Positions 42,355 to 51,976 of a stretch of DNA of 64,000 nucleotides are shown here, one piece after another. The notes beneath the pieces were generated by a model. The model made no database searches, had not been told where the DNA came from, and saw nothing but the letters and a program-made list of their open reading frames with translations. How positions within the stretch are numbered: position 1 is the first letter of the stretch; every line of letters begins with the position of its first letter. The position numbers were made by a program, and so were the translations under genes. Source of the stretch: Actinomycetes bacterium (lineage in GTDB: Bacteria > Actinomycetota > Acidimicrobiia > Acidimicrobiales > Acidimicrobiaceae); contig JAJZLS010000052.1 in NCBI GenBank assembly GCA_021803345.1, forward strand, positions 1 through 64,000, given 5' to 3'.

Positions 42355-44234
42355 GATTGAGTATCACACTGGTTTTTATACTGTTGGGTCTTCCGCTAGT
42401 TGGTGCAGTATTTAACATTGCTTTTGGCAAACGGTTAAAACGTCCTTATGCCGGGGTAATGGCTAGCCTTTTTGTGCTGGGTTCGTTTGTTTTGGCGGTG
42501 GTGACTTGGCTTCAGATGATGAAGCTCCCCTCATCACAAAGAGTTGCAAACTATACTCTCTTCAACTGGATATCAGTTGGGAGCCTTCACATAAATGTCG
42601 GGGCATATGTAGACCCTCTCTCTGTGACAATGATTCTTTTTGTCACTGGCATAGCGATGCTGATTCATTTCTATTCCATCGGGTACATGAGCCATGATAA
42701 GCGATTCAGTACGTTTTTCATTTATCTGAATCTGTTCGTATTCGCGATGCTGGTGCTGGTTCTTTCTAATAATTTTGTATTCACGTTCTTAGGTTGGGAA
42801 GGGGTCGGAGCCGCATCTTATTGGTTGATTGCGTTTTGGTTTGAGCGACCATCAGCCGCGGCGGCAGGTAAGAAAGCATTCATAATCAATAGAATCGGGG
42901 ATTTCGGCTATCTCTCAGCGGTGTTTCTCATATTTAGCTATTTGGGATCGCTTAGTTACTCACATGTATTTGGTTCAGTTGGGCACCTCAGTACAGAGAC
43001 CATTACTGCCATTGCGCTCCTGTTCTTCGTCGGCGCTGTAGGTAAGTCAGCTCAGCTACCGCTGTTTGTTTGGCTGGTGGATGCCATGGAAGGTCCTACA
43101 CCAGTATCGGCACTTATCCATGCTGCCACTATGGTGACAGCGGGTGTCTATCTGATGGCAAGGATTTCCCCAATACTTCATCTTGCTCCAGGCGTGGGAT
43201 TATTTATCGCTTATGTGGGAGTGATAACGGCATTTATAGCAGCCATGGCAGCCACTTCCCAAAACGATATAAAAAAGGTGCTGGCTTACTCCACGGTGTC
43301 CCAACTGGGTTACATGATGCTTGGAATTGGAACAGGCCAGTATATCGCCGCAATATTCCTGATGGTTACCCATGCTTTTTATAAAGCCCTTCTTTTCTTG
43401 GGAGCAGGTTCGGTAATCCACGGTTTGAACGATGAGCAAAATATCAAAAAGATGGGTGCGCTCAGAAAGCTGATGCCGATCACCTCATTTACTTTTATCA
43501 TTGCCTGGCTTTCTATCGCAGGTCTGCCACCGTTTTCAGGATTTTGGTCCAAAGGGGATGTTTTAGCAGGTGCATATCAGAGTTCGGTGATTTTGTGGGC
43601 AATAGGAGCGCTTACTGCGGTCCTGACAGCCTATTACATGGGTCGAGAAGTTTACCTGGTGTTTTATGGGGGTCAAAGATTCGACTCTTCTACTCATGTG
43701 CACGAATCGCCTAAAATCATGACAGTTCCACTGGTAATTCTGGCAGTATTGGCTACATTCGGGGGGGCCCTTGATCTGCCGATTTCCAACAAGTACCGCT
43801 TTTTGGAAAACTGGCTTTCTCCTGTATTTGGGCATGCATTGACAGCTTCAACTATTTCAAGCAGTCTAAGGTTTACCCTGGGTGCCTTAGATGCAGTTTT
43901 TGCTCTGATAGGGATTGGATTGGCCACTTCATTGTGGCGGAAATCGGCTGAGAATCCTTCGGCTGAACCTGCTTTATTGAGAGCTGGATGGGGGATTGAC
44001 CGATTTTATGACCGGGCAATTGCCAGGCCATCAACCCAGCTATCTGCCACCTTTACCGATGTGATTGAGGTCAAGGTGATAGACGGAACTGTCATGTCGC
44101 TAGGGGGTCTGGTGATGGCGGTGGCCAAAATAGTCAGAAAGATCCAGACCGGATATATTCGCAATTACGCGCTTTATATAAGCGTGGGCGCCTTAGTAAT
44201 CCTGGGTTATTTCGTTACTAGGGCTGGAGTCTGA
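42351..44234 (+). CDS. nuoL: NADH-quinone oxidoreductase subunit L
   Basis: A 627-residue antiporter-like subunit with the long lateral helix at its C-terminal part. Conserved: FLGWEGVGAASYWLIAFWF (about 146-164), LPLFVWLVDAMEGPTPVSAL with IHAATMVTAGVYL, STVSQLGYMM, and THAFYKALLFLGAGSVIHGL. TTG start (42351) overlapping the nuoK stop; a second TTG two codons later is equally possible. Proton-pumping module. Confidence 0.97.
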   Translation: MRLSITLVFILLGLPLVGAVFNIAFGKRLKRPYAGVMASLFVLGSFVLAVVTWLQMMKLPSSQRVANYTLFNWISVGSLHINVGAYVDPLSVTMILFVTGIAMLIHFYSIGYMSHDKRFSTFFIYLNLFVFAMLVLVLSNNFVFTFLGWEGVGAASYWLIAFWFERPSAAAAGKKAFIINRIGDFGYLSAVFLIFSYLGSLSYSHVFGSVGHLSTETITAIALLFFVGAVGKSAQLPLFVWLVDAMEGPTPVSALIHAATMVTAGVYLMARISPILHLAPGVGLFIAYVGVITAFIAAMAATSQNDIKKVLAYSTVSQLGYMMLGIGTGQYIAAIFLMVTHAFYKALLFLGAGSVIHGLNDEQNIKKMGALRKLMPITSFTFIIAWLSIAGLPPFSGFWSKGDVLAGAYQSSVILWAIGALTAVLTAYYMGREVYLVFYGGQRFDSSTHVHESPKIMTVPLVILAVLATFGGALDLPISNKYRFLENWLSPVFGHALTASTISSSLRFTLGALDAVFALIGIGLATSLWRKSAENPSAEPALLRAGWGIDRFYDRAIARPSTQLSATFTDVIEVKVIDGTVMSLGGLVMAVAKIVRKIQTGYIRNYALYISVGALVILGYFVTRAGV

Positions 44235-44266
44235 ACAATGGCTGAGAACTCGATAACTGTATTCAA

Positions 44267-45802
44267 ATGGAAGGCGCAGTCTTGAGCACACTACTAAATC
44301 TGATTGTTATTTTTCCTGCGATTGGAGCGATCGCTGTTGCGCTGATCAGGAATGACAAAGTGTCGTCACATCTTGCCAAGGCAGTAGCTGTTATTGAATT
44401 TATTTTGACCGTCGTGGTACTGATACAGTTCAATACCCACACGGGTGGGTTCCAAGGGGTATCCAGTATTTCATGGATCCCTTCACTCGGGATTTCGTGG
44501 AAAGTTGGAATCGACGGCATTTCCTTATTCCTAGTGCTTCTGACTTCACTTTTATTTCCAATTGCTCTTTATAGCTCCCATGAGAAGAAAGCAGCTTCCT
44601 CATATGCAGGATGGATGCTTTTGCTCGAAGCTTCGCTAATGGGGAGCTTCCTGTCACTGGATCTGTTTAGTTTCTTCGTTCTTTTTGAGTTGACTCTTAT
44701 ACCGTCGTATTTCCTTATAGCAAGATGGGGATATGCACGCTCGGCTTTTGCCGCAGTCAAGTTCTTTGTATATACATTTTTTGGTTCGGCGTTTTTGCTG
44801 GTGGGGATATTAGCCGTAGTGTTTATTCATCAATCTCAGACGGGTGTAACCACCTTTGATCTAGTTACCTTGGCAAATTCTACCCATATTTCCAACTCTT
44901 TGCAGGAATGGCTGCTTGTTGCGTTTACAGTAGCTTTTGCTATCAAAGCCCCTCTGTTCCCCTTGCACACCTGGTCGCCTGACACATATAGCGAATCGCC
45001 GCTAGGGCCGGTGGTGATCATAGCTTCGGTGATGGCCAAGCTTGGCATCTATGGCATGATCCGATTTGATTTAGAGCTGTTCCCCAAGGCAGCCCACCTG
45101 CTTGCACCGTTACTTCTTACACTGGGAGTGGTGGGGATAATCTATGGTTCCATAGTGGCAGCTTCGTCTGCTAATATGAGGCGGTTCGTAGCTTTTTCCT
45201 CGCTCTCCCACATCGGGTTTATAGTACTTGGGTTATTTGCCCTAAGTCCACAGGGATTGTCGGGGGCAGTAATCCAGATGTTCAATCATGGTATTTACAC
45301 CGCCGCGCTTCTTTTACTGATCGGGTTTATTTATAAGCGCAGAGCCTCCCTGGGCTTTGATGGTTTAGGTGGTATTCAAAAATATGCTCCCATCATGGCC
45401 GGAATGGCAACCATTGTCGTGATGGCCTCGCTTGGATTACCAGGAACTAATGGGTTCGTGGGGGAGTTTTTGATTCTCGTTGGCACCTTCTTGACGCATA
45501 GGTGGTGGGCGGTAGTTGCCACCACGGGTGTAATTCTTTCTGCCGTTTATCTTTTGTGGGCCTATCAGAAGATCTTTCATGGCAAGCCGTCACAGTCGAT
45601 TGAAAAAGAGGGATTTAGCGAGATCACTAAAAAGGAATTGGCTCTGATTATTCCTTTGGTCGCATTGATTATCTTTTTGGGAGTGTATCCGAAGCCGATG
45701 CTTGATCGAGTAAATCCAACCGTTACAGCCCTGGTAACCAGGGTGACACATGCACCAAGCTATCCTTCATCCGCAAACTACAGCGCACAGTCAAAGGGTT
45801 AG
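44267..45802 (+). CDS. nuoM: NADH-quinone oxidoreductase subunit M
   Basis: A 511-residue antiporter-like subunit. FFVLFELTLIPSYFLIARWG (about 131-150), KAPLFPLHTWSPDTYSESPL (about 227-246), SSLSHIGFIVLGLFAL and MFNHGIYTAALLLLIGFIYK hold the conserved Glu, Lys and His residues of the proton path. ATG at 44267, 32 bases after nuoL. Confidence 0.97.
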   Translation: MEGAVLSTLLNLIVIFPAIGAIAVALIRNDKVSSHLAKAVAVIEFILTVVVLIQFNTHTGGFQGVSSISWIPSLGISWKVGIDGISLFLVLLTSLLFPIALYSSHEKKAASSYAGWMLLLEASLMGSFLSLDLFSFFVLFELTLIPSYFLIARWGYARSAFAAVKFFVYTFFGSAFLLVGILAVVFIHQSQTGVTTFDLVTLANSTHISNSLQEWLLVAFTVAFAIKAPLFPLHTWSPDTYSESPLGPVVIIASVMAKLGIYGMIRFDLELFPKAAHLLAPLLLTLGVVGIIYGSIVAASSANMRRFVAFSSLSHIGFIVLGLFALSPQGLSGAVIQMFNHGIYTAALLLLIGFIYKRRASLGFDGLGGIQKYAPIMAGMATIVVMASLGLPGTNGFVGEFLILVGTFLTHRWWAVVATTGVILSAVYLLWAYQKIFHGKPSQSIEKEGFSEITKKELALIIPLVALIIFLGVYPKPMLDRVNPTVTALVTRVTHAPSYPSSANYSAQSKG

Positions 45803-45806
45803 GTCA

Positions 45807-47393
45807 ATGTCGTTTCTCATTGCTCAGGTTGCTTCTTCTACGCCTCTAAAACTGCCTTCGATTCAGTATTCTGCGATTGGTCCCGAGCTGATAATGATCT
45901 GCGGCGGTCTCATCGTTCTATTAATCAGCTCTTTAGTGGCTAAGCATTTGTCAAAGGCCGTTTCGGTGACACTTGGGGTAATTGTTGGGCTGGCAAGCTT
46001 GGTCGATTCGATCTACCTCGGGTTTCATTCGACTTCTGCCGGAGCAAATAAGGCTGTTTTGTCGGGAGCTATTGCAATAGATAAGTTCGCAATATTCTTT
46101 TATGCCTTATTTTCCATTGTTGCGGTAATGACGATTTTAGTTGGGCTTGACCAAATGAATTTGAACAGGGGAAGAACCCCTGAGTTCGTCACGCTGATAC
46201 TTCTTTCAACCTCCGGTGCAATGTTGATGGCGGCTGCTGTGGACCTGATTGTTTTATTCCTTGGGCTTGAGATTCTTTCGATTGCACTTTATGTGCTTGT
46301 GGCAATAGAGTCAAACCAACCTTTAGGAAAAGAATCAGCCATAAAGTATTTCATGCTGGGTGGGTTTGCCTCAGCTATATTCCTCTATGGAATTGCTTTA
46401 GTTTATGGTGCCACTGGATCAACTAACCTGGGCCAGATTGTCACGTTTCTGTCGAACAATCTGCTTAGGTCAAACGGGGTTCTGTTCGCTGGAATGGCGT
46501 TGATGTTGGTAGGACTGGGTTTCAAAATATCAGCGGCTCCGTTTCATTTCTGGACTCCGGACGTATATCAAGGTGCTCCAAGTCCGGTGACTGGGTATAT
46601 GGCTGCTACAGCTAAAGCAGCCGGTTTTGCCGGTTTGTTAAGGGTTTTTTACTCCGGGTTCCTGAACTACCGTAGCGACTGGATTCCAGCGGTTGGGGCT
46701 TTAGCGGTGGTAACACTCCTGGTTGGAGCCGTGCTGGCCGTGGTGCAAACAGACGTCAAGAGAACTTTGGCCTATTCATCTATAAACCAGGCTGGATTTA
46801 TCCTTTTAGGTTTGTATGCGGCCACCAGTAAAGGTTTGGGAGCTTCACTTTACTACTTGGCGATCTATTCGGTAATTATCGTGGGTGCTTTTGCCACGAT
46901 TGGGGCGATTCAGCGTGAGTTGGGTAAAGAACAGATTGTTATGAATGATTTGCGGGGGCTTTATCGCCGCTCTCCATTTCTTGCCTTTGCCTTTGCTGTT
47001 CTAATGTTTGCTCAGGCAGGAGCTCCCCTGACGACTGGTTTTCTAGCGAAATTTAACGTGGTTCTTTCAATCGTTGACTCTGGCCATTATCCGGTTGCCT
47101 TGGTTGCAATGATTTCAGCGGCAATAGCCGTATTCTTCTATCTACGCTTGGCAATACTTGTATACAGGCCAGCCGGGGATGAAATATCTGATGCAACTTC
47201 CGACAGTGAATTGGTGGGGGCGATGATAGGAGGAGGGGGCTCCGCTTTGGCGGTTGATACCACCACCAAGACCTCAGCTAAGGTTTACGTTTCTACCTGG
47301 GTTATCGGATTTTCGCTAGTTGCTACAGTGGTATTAGGTATTGTAGCGAGCCCTCTGATAGACCTGGCCAACAGGGCACTTCCATTTTTCTAG
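45807..47393 (+). CDS. nuoN: NADH-quinone oxidoreductase subunit N
   Basis: A 528-residue antiporter-like subunit, last gene of the operon. Features: LFLGLEILSIALYVLVAIES, KISAAPFHFWTPDVYQGAPS, AYSSINQAGFILLGLYA and YLAIYSVIIVGAFATIGAIQ. An upstream in-frame ATG at 45750 lies inside nuoM; the ATG at 45807 (MSFLIAQVASS), four bases after the nuoM stop with GGTTAGG, is preferred. Ends 21 bases before the convergent lysyltransferase-like gene. Confidence 0.96.
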   Translation: MSFLIAQVASSTPLKLPSIQYSAIGPELIMICGGLIVLLISSLVAKHLSKAVSVTLGVIVGLASLVDSIYLGFHSTSAGANKAVLSGAIAIDKFAIFFYALFSIVAVMTILVGLDQMNLNRGRTPEFVTLILLSTSGAMLMAAAVDLIVLFLGLEILSIALYVLVAIESNQPLGKESAIKYFMLGGFASAIFLYGIALVYGATGSTNLGQIVTFLSNNLLRSNGVLFAGMALMLVGLGFKISAAPFHFWTPDVYQGAPSPVTGYMAATAKAAGFAGLLRVFYSGFLNYRSDWIPAVGALAVVTLLVGAVLAVVQTDVKRTLAYSSINQAGFILLGLYAATSKGLGASLYYLAIYSVIIVGAFATIGAIQRELGKEQIVMNDLRGLYRRSPFLAFAFAVLMFAQAGAPLTTGFLAKFNVVLSIVDSGHYPVALVAMISAAIAVFFYLRLAILVYRPAGDEISDATSDSELVGAMIGGGGSALAVDTTTKTSAKVYVSTWVIGFSLVATVVLGIVASPLIDLANRALPFF

Positions 47394-47414
47394 ATAAATT
47401 TGACATTTATTCCC

Positions 47415-50400
47415 TTAGTCCGAAGCGTTACTAGGTACAAGGAACCTGCCAATAATCGGTAGCTCCCAAAATGCTTCTGCCCGGGCTATTGCTACAGCGA
47501 TAGCGGGGGCATGCTCGATATTGTCATAAACAACATAGCGAGGACGCCAAGTTGGATTAAATTTGGAGTTGAATCTCCATAAGCTTTCAATTTGCATGGA
47601 GCCGCTCATCCGCATTAGCAGCCACTTCTCAACTCTTTGCGGCAGTGAATCCATCTCCCCTGAAAGTACAGCTCTCATGGTTGCAAAATTCAGGCTGAGA
47701 TGGGAATACCCCAAATCTCTGAGATATTCAATTGTTGCTACGATCATGAAATCTGTAAGTCCGTTGGGATGCTGTCCCAGGTCTCTCCTCATCAGATCGA
47801 GCGAATAACCATTTATTCCAGTTGCAGGCACCCACTGGCAAAATCCGACTACTTTGCCAGTGGCGTCCTTGCACACGGTGAGAAGCAGACCTTCGTCGTG
47901 GGGATCCAGTATGCGCCCAAGCGTCATCGAGAATCCCCGTTCCGCGTCGCCTCTTCTGCTTTGGCCCATTATGCTTCGGATCTGAAACGCTAAGTCTTCA
48001 TCAATAGTGCTGGGATCGTAAAAATGAGCTGAATATCCGTACTTCCTAATTCTTCCAGCAGCTTGACGTAATCCTTTATTTTTCTTTCCCTCAAGATGGA
48101 ATTCGTTCAATGCAACGATCGCTTCGTCACCTACATAGATTGCGTGCATTGAGGTTTTCCGGTAGATATTCAGCCAATCCTGATCTGCACCCAGTACTGC
48201 CACAACCCAGCCTTTTGAATTTGCAAAAGATAGAAATTCCTGCCATGCCTGCGTCCGTGTTGTCACCGGGCCAACTGGGTCTGGGGAGACTAAAGCCACC
48301 GCTCCGTAATTGGCATAAGCCACGACGCTGCCATGGGCGAAGAAATACTTCTTGTCGTCTCGTAAGGCAAAGTAATCCAGAGTGCCGGTTGAATGGTTTC
48401 TGATGATATTACGGGCCTTTTCTCTATCGGTTTTGGAGCCGAATCGAACCACTAGGCCTTTTGAGCGATCGACCACTGGCCGAAAAATCAAAAAGAGCGA
48501 GATCGCTGCAAGTGCTATCCCGCTCAACTCTAATGCGGGAGTTGCAAACCTGTTGATATAGTTGGGCAGCGGCATAGTTGTATAGCCAGCAAGTCTTTCG
48601 GTCACAGCTATCAATGAATTGGTAAAGGTTATGGTGAAGTGCCTGCTAAACAAGGAAATGAAGCCGTAAATGATCGCTGTACTGAATATGACGACTGTAA
48701 ATATCCCGGTTACCAGAGTTCTTATCCCCCTGGCCAGTGAAGGTTTATCCATCGGTGCAGTAAAGCTTTTTCGAATTGCCAGCAAATAAAGGGTTAGTAC
48801 AACCAGGGTGAGTGCTTCTTCGAAGTCTCCCCCTTTGACAATATTCAGCGTGGCTGCACCCAGAGAAATGATAAGAGTGAGCATCCATGCTGTCCTCTGT
48901 CCCCGGCGAACTCCTCCGGCCAAAAAAATGAGTGCGATAGAACCGATGGCCACTAGGGCATCAGCGGTTTTTGAAACTGAGATTGGAATAAATTTCTCAA
49001 TCAGGTGCAAGCGTGATCTTATTGGTGGGGTAAGAGCGGATGCAAGGTTGAGCGCTCCAACCAAAAAAATGGCAAGCGAAGCTCGTCTTCTGTGCATTCG
49101 CTGCTTTAGAACTGGAGATTTCTGTTCCAGGTAGTCATTTCCGTCCGGATAGGAAGCGATTTGACCCCTGTTTTGGCTTTTTACCTCGGCCCTCGAGATT
49201 AATATCTTTTCGATTAGTGACCCAGGTTTTTGATATTGGCTGTGATCCATGAGCCTTACATGGATATTTGCACCCGCCTCAATTTCAATCCATGTCGCCT
49301 GTAATTTAGGTCTAAAAACCGATGGGAGTCCGAATATCGATGAGTTTTCGCTATAGATGAGTGACACTGATCCAGCACAGGAATAGAAACCGTTTCCAAG
49401 CTTGGAAAGTTCCGGTGTCATAAAATGGCCAACTATTACTCCTCGGTATCCTTGTTCGATTAATTTTGCCGCGCCAAGCCGACTGGCACGATTAAGATCA
49501 GGATTTGCCGTGTAACCCGATTCGAGAGTGACGAAGTGGGAATATGAGTGTCTAATAATCATCAGCACTGCTATCAGCATCAATACTGCATCCGCCAGAG
49601 TTGTGATCGTTATCAGGCGCAGCAGCCCTCCAATTGCAAACGTGTGGTGTTTTATATGACTGACGATTGGGAGGGACAGAACCAAAGGTATCCGGATTAA
49701 TAAGGTTATGAGAAGCGGAATCAGGGCCCAAGGTAGATATTTTTTAATAGCTTTTCGGTAGGTAAGTCTGGATAACAGGAATCGAGCGGAGGCGCTTGGA
49801 TCTCTGAGCCTTTCCACCCCCTTGAGCCAATCTTTACTTTTCGAGGACCTGTATCTGGGCCAGAAATCTTTTAGGAGGTGGGCTGCCCAAGGCGATTCAT
49901 TTGGGGAATAGAGGTCTGCAGCTGCTGCTAAAGGGTCAAATTCTCTTCCGGAACTTATCTGCACTTTGTCAAAACCGCTGATATTGGCAATCCTGAGTTC
50001 CAGCCTGAGTCCAAGTTCAAACGGAAAAGCCTCGCGCAAAGAATGGATTAGAAGACGGTCGTAAGCAAGCTGGGAATCTCTAAAGCCTGGAATTAAAAAG
50101 ATTCGTACTTCTGCCCGGCGTGTAAGCGAGCGGAATGCACCGAAAAGTGGAGATTCAAACTTAGGAGCAGGTGAAGTTATGCTTTCGTCGGTTGGGCCAG
50201 CAGACAACAGGTCGAGCAAATTCCCAGCTACGACTATAACGCCTGGGCCATCCCACTGCTCTAGGGCCTCAATAAATGGCCCCAACTCTAGGGTCGAAGC
50301 TGAACGGTCGTAAGGTTTTATTAGAAAATCAGAGACTACAACAACTTTTTCACCTATACCAATTTCGATGGTTCTAATTGGCGGGCATTCCAGAGAGCTT

Positions 50401-50462
50401 GGGACTACGTCCGGCTCATATGGCTGAATATGATTTCCCAAGTCAAACGAATCATGGCTCAT
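47415..50462 (-). CDS. Phosphatidylglycerol lysyltransferase-like (DUF2156) protein with degenerate metallophosphoesterase domain
   Basis: A 1015-residue three-part membrane protein. Residues ~30-400 look like a calcineurin-type metallophosphoesterase: VVVVSDF (D45), VVAGNLLDLL for the GD-motif, LIPGFRDS where GNHD is expected, and VIVGHFMTPE where GHTH is expected; a two-helix membrane hairpin (about 235-300) interrupts it. Most metal ligands are lost, so catalysis is doubtful. Residues ~450-650 hold several helices of the MprF/LPG-synthase type, and the C-terminus is a DUF2156 GNAT-like domain with YFALRDDKKYFFAHGSVVAY, VSPDPVGP, and NFATMRAVLSG. Such domains transfer aminoacyl groups from tRNA to phosphatidylglycerol. 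Leftward, alone, convergent with nuoN. Substrate amino acid unknown. Confidence 0.8.
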   Translation of the reverse strand: MSHDSFDLGNHIQPYEPDVVPSSLECPPIRTIEIGIGEKVVVVSDFLIKPYDRSASTLELGPFIEALEQWDGPGVIVVAGNLLDLLSAGPTDESITSPAPKFESPLFGAFRSLTRRAEVRIFLIPGFRDSQLAYDRLLIHSLREAFPFELGLRLELRIANISGFDKVQISSGREFDPLAAAADLYSPNESPWAAHLLKDFWPRYRSSKSKDWLKGVERLRDPSASARFLLSRLTYRKAIKKYLPWALIPLLITLLIRIPLVLSLPIVSHIKHHTFAIGGLLRLITITTLADAVLMLIAVLMIIRHSYSHFVTLESGYTANPDLNRASRLGAAKLIEQGYRGVIVGHFMTPELSKLGNGFYSCAGSVSLIYSENSSIFGLPSVFRPKLQATWIEIEAGANIHVRLMDHSQYQKPGSLIEKILISRAEVKSQNRGQIASYPDGNDYLEQKSPVLKQRMHRRRASLAIFLVGALNLASALTPPIRSRLHLIEKFIPISVSKTADALVAIGSIALIFLAGGVRRGQRTAWMLTLIISLGAATLNIVKGGDFEEALTLVVLTLYLLAIRKSFTAPMDKPSLARGIRTLVTGIFTVVIFSTAIIYGFISLFSRHFTITFTNSLIAVTERLAGYTTMPLPNYINRFATPALELSGIALAAISLFLIFRPVVDRSKGLVVRFGSKTDREKARNIIRNHSTGTLDYFALRDDKKYFFAHGSVVAYANYGAVALVSPDPVGPVTTRTQAWQEFLSFANSKGWVVAVLGADQDWLNIYRKTSMHAIYVGDEAIVALNEFHLEGKKNKGLRQAAGRIRKYGYSAHFYDPSTIDEDLAFQIRSIMGQSRRGDAERGFSMTLGRILDPHDEGLLLTVCKDATGKVVGFCQWVPATGINGYSLDLMRRDLGQHPNGLTDFMIVATIEYLRDLGYSHLSLNFATMRAVLSGEMDSLPQRVEKWLLMRMSGSMQIESLWRFNSKFNPTWRPRYVVYDNIEHAPAIAVAIARAEAFWELPIIGRFLVPSNASD

Positions 50463-50565
50463 TTCAAGATGTAACTACGATGTTGAACATTTGCCGTCCA
50501 TATTCTTTAGATACTTTAAAGCTAGCCCCAAATAGATGACGTTGATTGTTGAGTAACATCTAAGT

Positions 50566-51096
50566 ATGGATATACGGGAAAAACTGCGTTCGCACTGGTA
50601 CGCGGCAGATTCAAGAGAAGGGAACAGTTTCGATTGGGATCGGCCGGCGGTGATATTTGATATCGATGGTGTCCTTTCCGATGCAGCCGGAAGACAGCAT
50701 TTTATTGAAAAGGGTGCCAAGAGAGATTGGGACAAGTTCTTCAGTTCCTGCGGAGAAGACCCGATCATCGAAGAAGTCGTCAAACTGCTCTCTCTGCTGG
50801 ATGAGAACCTATTGATAGTACTGCTCACTGGCCGTCCGCTTTCGGTTCGAGAACAAACGCTTTCGTGGTTGAGGCGCTACTCACTTAGATGGGATTTGTT
50901 GATCATGAGGAATTTTGGCGACCATAGCGCAGCAAAAGAATTTAAATCGATTTCAGTCGACCAACTCCGTTCTAGCGGAATAGATCCTGTACTGGCATTT
51001 GAGGATGACAAGAGAAACGTGGAGATGTTCAGGGAAAAAGGAATTCCATGCCTATATATCCATTCAGGCTATTACGACAATCTTCTGCCTTCTTGA
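50566..51096 (+). CDS. HAD-superfamily phosphatase (polynucleotide kinase 3'-phosphatase-like)
   Basis: A 176-residue HAD protein. Motif I is VIFDIDGVLSDAAGR (about 28-42, nucleophile Asp31 and acid Asp33), motif II VLLTGRPLSVREQTLSWL, and motif IV AFEDDKRNVEMFREKGIPCL. The insert RQHFIEKGAKRDWDKFFSSC resembles the phosphatase half of phage-type polynucleotide kinases and related actinobacterial stand-alone proteins. Substrate unknown. Divergent from the lysyltransferase-like gene, with a ~100-base shared upstream region; convergent with yajQ. Confidence 0.82.
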   Translation: MDIREKLRSHWYAADSREGNSFDWDRPAVIFDIDGVLSDAAGRQHFIEKGAKRDWDKFFSSCGEDPIIEEVVKLLSLLDENLLIVLLTGRPLSVREQTLSWLRRYSLRWDLLIMRNFGDHSAAKEFKSISVDQLRSSGIDPVLAFEDDKRNVEMFREKGIPCLYIHSGYYDNLLPS

Positions 51097-51104
51097 AGCA
51101 TTGC

Positions 51105-51593
51105 CTAGTCTCTGAAATTATTGAATTGCAAAGGTATGTTGAAATCATGTTCTTTCAGACCGGCAATGACAGCCTGGAGATCATCCCGTTTTTTCCCTGA
51201 CACCCGAACCGAATCGCCCTGAATAGACCCATTCACCCCTTTTAGCCCGAGGTCTTTGATATATCTATTAATTTCTTTGGCCTTATCTGAAGATATCCCA
51301 GCCACTATTTTTATAGTTCTCCTGGCTGATCCCCTCGATCCTTCCACTATCGATTGACGCTCCAGAGACTTGAGGGATACTCCTCTTTTTACCAACTTTT
51401 CTTCCAAAACTTGTTCTAATGCTTTCAGTCTGTCTTCACTTGATGAGGTGAGGTGAAGTTCTTGGTCCGAAATCTCAATATTTGACCCGGTATCCTTGAA
51501 ATCAAACCTAGTATTTGCTTCACGGTTTGCCTGGTCAACGGCATTTTTTACTTCTTGCATATTGACTTCTGATACAACATCGAAGGTAGGCAT
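51105..51593 (-). CDS. yajQ: YajQ-family nucleotide-binding protein
   Basis: A 162-residue UPF0234/YajQ protein with two ferredoxin-like halves. The opening PTFDVVSEVNMQEVKNAVDQ, NTRFDFKDT, VNGSIQGDSVRVSGKKRDDL with LQAVI and the closing IPLQFNNFRD are diagnostic. Some homologues bind cyclic di-GMP and act in regulation; others bind tRNA or GTP, so role here is open. It lies 27 bases from the tRNA-Tyr gene on the opposite strand. Confidence 0.95.
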   Translation of the reverse strand: MPTFDVVSEVNMQEVKNAVDQANREANTRFDFKDTGSNIEISDQELHLTSSSEDRLKALEQVLEEKLVKRGVSLKSLERQSIVEGSRGSARRTIKIVAGISSDKAKEINRYIKDLGLKGVNGSIQGDSVRVSGKKRDDLQAVIAGLKEHDFNIPLQFNNFRD

Positions 51594-51620
51594 GGTTTAA
51601 TAGGCTATCCTGTTTTTTGC

Positions 51621-51702
51621 GGGTCGGTGTCCGAGTGGCCAAAGGAAGCAGACTGTAAATCTGCCGGCTCAGCCTACGGGGGTTCGAATCCCTCCCGGCC
51701 CA
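51621..51702 (+). tRNA. tRNA-Tyr (GTA)
   Basis: Acceptor GGGTCGG pairs with CCGGCCC (one G-U), discriminator A at 51702, CCA not encoded. Anticodon stem GCAGA/TCTGC encloses loop CTGTAAA with anticodon GTA. The long variable arm (CGGCTCAGCCTACG region) is as expected for a class II bacterial tRNA-Tyr. T-arm GGGGG-TTCGAAT-CCCTC. Confidence 0.95.
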
Positions 51703-51743
51703 CGCCAGGTTTTTGTAAAGTTAACCTGATCTAAGACGAAAGT

Positions 51744-51780
51744 CGCACCCTCTGAAGAGCCAATATTCGAAGAGGGTGCG
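51744..51780. terminator. Hairpin after tRNA-Tyr
   Basis: CGCACCCTCT (51744-51753) pairs with AGAGGGTGCG (51771-51780), with GAA/TTC extending the stem inside. Stable GC-rich hairpin 41 bases after the tRNA; no T-run follows, so terminator status is likely but not certain. Confidence 0.45.
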
Positions 51781-51804
51781 GCGCAAATTGTCTGAAGCAG
51801 CGCG

Positions 51805-51831
51805 ATTGCAGGTCGATTCAGGTCCTGCAAT
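51805..51831. repeat. Second hairpin upstream of MptB-like gene
   Basis: ATTGCAGG (51805-51812) and CCTGCAAT (51824-51831) form an exact 8-bp stem with an 11-base loop. It sits between the tRNA-Tyr hairpin and the mannosyltransferase-like gene; function unknown. Confidence 0.4.
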
Positions 51832-51976
51832 GGTGACTTCGGCAGGTCTGTGTATAGCTGGCCTGGCCTTTTAAAAGTCTCAGAATTTCCACAGGTTAAT
51901 TGGGCAATTTTCTCTGCTTTTTCTTAGTTTGCCGCTATAGCCTTGATAATCATCCCGCTTTTTTGGGTGGTATCGA

